Shown in pieces: positions 61,472 through 64,000 of a stretch of DNA of 64,000 nucleotides; position 1 is the stretch's first letter; each line of letters opens with the position of its first letter. Source of the stretch: an uncultured Draconibacterium sp. (GTDB lineage Bacteria; Bacteroidota; Bacteroidia; Bacteroidales; Prolixibacteraceae); contig NZ_OY775906.1 in the NCBI RefSeq assembly GCF_963675065.1, positions 3,822,001 through 3,886,000 of the forward strand, written 5' to 3'. The translations under genes were made by a program, and so were the position numbers. The notes under the pieces are model-generated. The model saw nothing but the letters and a program-made list of their open reading frames with translations. It did not search any database and had not been told where the DNA came from.

Positions 61472-62752
61472 TTAAATTACAATTTGAGTTTGAAAAATAA
61501 GTGTGCCACGGTGTCTTTCGATATCTGTTTCCGCAGTATTTAAAACAGGACGGGAGGAATATTGCAGGCTAAATTTGAGCTTTTGACCTGCCATGTAATA
61601 ATTAACTCCCATATCCTGATTATTTAGCGCAACGGGCAGTCCTTCAAAATCTTTAAAAGCATATGCATAAAAAAGTTGCAAACGTCCGGGTAAGTGTAAA
61701 AATTCTTCTTTAAACAGATAGCCTAAAGTAGAATACGAAATAAAGCCTGTTCCTACTTTGTATTCCGAATTACCGCCATTTTCCCAAATATTCATTGTCC
61801 CGGAACTTCGGAGATAATTGTTTCCGAAATCGTAATGGTAGAGCACCGAATAAAATGTAATTGACTGGTTTTGTGTAAAGGGAAGTTCGCAAAAAACATC
61901 ACCCCCTAATAGCATTCTGTTGTCGATTTGTGTGGTTTCTTCTGCGGTGTAGCTCAGTACCGATTCAGGATAATAGTCAAAACCCAATCCCACATTCAGC
62001 AGCTTTTTTTTTCCAAGATAAGTCATGCTTACATAAGGAGTGTTGAAATACTCTTTCTCCCACAAATGCCAGGCTACATACGCTTTACACGACAATTTAT
62101 CGGATGAAATTTCATAAGCCTTAATTTTTTCCGGTTTTTCAGGGACTTTGTCGTAATCAAAAGGTTTTGAGAGTGCTGCACGATAAGAAAAAGCACCGGC
62201 ATTTCCATTTAAGAAAATGCCTAATTGGCGGGTTTCCAAATCGCTGTGATTGACAGCCGGAATGTTAAATCCCGGATTATCGAGCGTAAGCGTTTTCTGA
62301 TAGCTGGTATTGCTTAAACGCGAAATCCCGTTCCAGCCATTCAAACCAAAACCAAGATACATTGATTTTGGTACCAGTTGAAACATTGCCCAAACATCGT
62401 GTAAATAGAGTTGGGGTTTATCGGAACATTTGTGAATATTGTTGTATCCCAACTGGGTGTAGAGTATTAATTTGTCATTCAGGTTATTTATTATTGAAAA
62501 ACGTGTTCGCCGTAATGCAAAATCAAACTCCGAATTATAAGCACCTGTAAGCGATTCGTCGGGTTGGTTTAACCAGGTTTGTCGGCCCCAAAATTGCGTG
62601 GCAAACGAAAATTTGGTATACGAATTTCCTTCTCCTGATAAATCGAACTTAATTCCTTTTTTCAGGAAATCGAGATGTTTATCGGGCTCTGCAGCCGATA
62701 ATTGACTAACAACAAATAAGAATAGAAAACTTATTTTTAAATATTTGTTCAT
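61472..62752 (-). CDS. Outer-membrane porin-like protein
   Basis: 426 residues with a signal peptide (cleavage near LSA-AEP, residue 20). The rest is alternating beta strands with aromatic girdles (FALRRTRFSIINNLNDKLILYTQLGY resembles the phosphate-selective porin O/P family). The last residues form a barrel strand (GTLIFQTQIVI). It should form a channel in the outer membrane. It is located between an AspT-type transporter gene (3 bases) and the carboxylase genes (1 base), so it may admit the metabolite those proteins use. No specific substrate can be named. Confidence 0.7.
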   Translation of the reverse strand: MNKYLKISFLFLFVVSQLSAAEPDKHLDFLKKGIKFDLSGEGNSYTKFSFATQFWGRQTWLNQPDESLTGAYNSEFDFALRRTRFSIINNLNDKLILYTQLGYNNIHKCSDKPQLYLHDVWAMFQLVPKSMYLGFGLNGWNGISRLSNTSYQKTLTLDNPGFNIPAVNHSDLETRQLGIFLNGNAGAFSYRAALSKPFDYDKVPEKPEKIKAYEISSDKLSCKAYVAWHLWEKEYFNTPYVSMTYLGKKKLLNVGLGFDYYPESVLSYTAEETTQIDNRMLLGGDVFCELPFTQNQSITFYSVLYHYDFGNNYLRSSGTMNIWENGGNSEYKVGTGFISYSTLGYLFKEEFLHLPGRLQLFYAYAFKDFEGLPVALNNQDMGVNYYMAGQKLKFSLQYSSRPVLNTAETDIERHRGTLIFQTQIVI

Positions 62753-62755
62753 TTT

Positions 62756-64000
62756 TTATAAAAATAGTAATACGAGTACCTGAGCTAATAGAACCCGCAT
62801 AAACATTACCAGCGGATACACGGTTGCATAAGCTGTTGATTGTGCCTGAATGGGCGAAATAGAGTTGGCATATTCCAAAGCCGGGGGGTCGGTCATCGCT
62901 CCGGCAAGCAAGCCGCATATTGACAGATAATTAAATTTTAAAAATCGGGCGGTAAAACCGATAATCAGCAATGGTAGTGCCGTAATGGCTACACCATAAA
63001 CCATCCACATGTAGCCGCCGTTTACAATGGTTTCAACAAAATTCTTTCCGGCACCAAGACCAACACAAGCCAGAAACATAATAATCCCCAGTTCGCGAAT
63101 AAACAGGTTAGCTCCGGGAGTCATGTAAAAATCGAGTTTACCAATACGCCCTTTATGGCCTAAAAACAGTGCAACAACAAGCGGACCGCCGGCAAGGCCT
63201 AGTTTGGCAGGTGCCGGCAAGCCGGGAATATTGATCGGGATGCTTCCAATTAAAACACCGCCCAATATTCCGAGAAGAATTGGGATAATATTAGGATGCG
63301 ATAGTTCTTTCATCGAATTTCCCAATAACTCCACAACCTCTTTTAATGCTTTTCTATCGCCAACAATACGAATGGTATCGCCAAATTCAATGGCATCGTT
63401 TTCATGAGCCATTATTTCGTTTCCGGCACGGAAAATACGCGTAATATTCACCGGGTAGCGTCGTGAAATACCAATTTGTTTAATGGTTTTACCAGCCAGC
63501 TTTTTGTTGGTAAATACCACATGGCGCATTCCCATTCGTCCGGTAATTTCGGTTTCACCGGTTTTATTTAGTGCACCTACTTTTAGCTCCAGGGCGTTGT
63601 AATGCTTTTTATTTGAAACACCGTAAATTATATCGCCTTCGCAAATGGTATCTTTTTCTTCAGGAACAAAAAACTCGTTGTTTCGGAGTACTCTCGACAA
63701 CACAAATTCGCCTTCAAGCGTTTCGCGTAAAAGTGCGTATGCCTTGTTATATAGGGCTTGGTTGGTAACTTTCAGATTTATTGCCTGTAGTTTTCCGCTT
63801 ATGCCCGATAGTTTGCTTGTGTACTCTTTAGCTTCACTTTTTACGTTTACTTTAAAGAAAAAACGGAGCAACAGCATAGTGAGAATGATACCAATAATTC
63901 CGAACGGATATGCTACTGCATATCCCATTCCGGTTAATTCGGTTAATTCGGGATTGGCAAACTGTTCGGTAATAACCTGTTGGGCAGCACCGAGTCCGGG
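62756..64000 (-). CDS. AspT/YidE-YbjL family transporter, 5' end outside the window
   Basis: The frame stays open to base 64000, past an internal ATG at 63928, so the true N-terminus lies beyond the window; 414 residues are visible. A membrane segment, two TrkA_C (RCK_C) domains (about 55-140 and 145-225 counting from the 63928 Met) and about five C-terminal membrane segments follow the aspartate:alanine exchanger family order. AspT exchanges aspartate and alanine; other members move succinate-like acids or are of unknown substrate. It leads an operon with the porin-like protein and carboxylase. Confidence 0.88.
   Translation of the reverse strand, partial: PGLGAAQQVITEQFANPELTELTGMGYAVAYPFGIIGIILTMLLLRFFFKVNVKSEAKEYTSKLSGISGKLQAINLKVTNQALYNKAYALLRETLEGEFVLSRVLRNNEFFVPEEKDTICEGDIIYGVSNKKHYNALELKVGALNKTGETEITGRMGMRHVVFTNKKLAGKTIKQIGISRRYPVNITRIFRAGNEIMAHENDAIEFGDTIRIVGDRKALKEVVELLGNSMKELSHPNIIPILLGILGGVLIGSIPINIPGLPAPAKLGLAGGPLVVALFLGHKGRIGKLDFYMTPGANLFIRELGIIMFLACVGLGAGKNFVETIVNGGYMWMVYGVAITALPLLIIGFTARFLKFNYLSICGLLAGAMTDPPALEYANSISPIQAQSTAYATVYPLVMFMRVLLAQVLVLLFL

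Noticed and set aside
1..64000. CRISPR arrays, rRNA genes, complete IS elements or prophage
   Set aside because: No regularly spaced repeats, no rRNA segments, no transposase and no phage structural genes were seen; the integrase at 56.4 kb stands alone.

Overview
The window looks like chromosomal DNA from a member of the Bacteroidota, probably a marine or anaerobic Marinilabiliales/Prolixibacteraceae-type organism. The order is my inference from gene content and AT-rich style, not a measured placement. Signs include TonB/OMP_b-brl outer-membrane receptors, ECF sigma/FecR pairs with STN-domain partners, DUF4292, DUF4175, Bacteroidota-style TAnnTTTG promoter boxes, and few Shine-Dalgarno-like leaders. 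No rRNA, CRISPR array, prophage or complete IS element was seen. There is one tRNA (Leu-CAA).

Layout. 1-5.7 kb: the end of an outer-membrane receptor, a membrane methyltransferase, an orphan AAA/DUF4143 ATPase, a non-coding structured remnant and a lipoprotein amidohydrolase. 5.7-13.7 kb: an iron/heme block on + (small membrane protein, TonB receptor, AmpG/RhtX-like permease, hemN, hemG, hemH, small membrane protein). 13.7-17.7 kb: aldehyde dehydrogenase, OsmC, a Crp-type regulator, a double-GNAT protein. 17.8-27.9 kb: mostly leftward genes: degenerate EnvC, DUF4292 lipoprotein, TPR lipoprotein, dut; hemW; Rrf2, lutB, rpiB; a Wzx-like flippase. A MITE-like 264-bp element sits inside the first of these operons. 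28-30.6 kb: a glutaminyl cyclase, ruvB and a receiver protein.

30.64-31.07 kb is an AT-rich gap with DnaA-box-like sequences. Genes diverge from it, and base skew in hand-counted samples changes sign across it. A consensus parS site lies 6 kb to the right, directly after mnmG, with two weaker parS-like sites further on. I read this as the chromosome origin region. 31-40.6 kb is a rightward run: DUF4175 protein, anti-sigma-type ATPase, ybeY, mnmG, apt, uvrC, mnmA.

41-45.7 kb carries two tandem copies of a two-gene secreted module (small beta-sandwich protein plus GH43 with a ricin-like tail). The 3' halves of the two GH43 genes are nearly identical, as expected from gene conversion. 45.8-49.7 kb: rsgA, tdh, a LolC/E-type permease and rbfA. 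49.7-54.5 kb is the most unusual locus: an ECF sigma factor and FecR anti-sigma factor followed not by a TonB receptor but by two secreted STN-domain proteins, one a two-lobed retropepsin-like protease with a PDZ domain. 54.6-57.6 kb: a POT-type transporter, tRNA-Leu and a lone tyrosine integrase with a cluster of inverted TGCGACC repeats. 57.7-64 kb: a tight leftward operon with an AspT/YidE-type transporter, an outer-membrane porin-like protein, the three subunits of a biotin-dependent acyl-CoA carboxylase and a cysteine-rich CWC protein.
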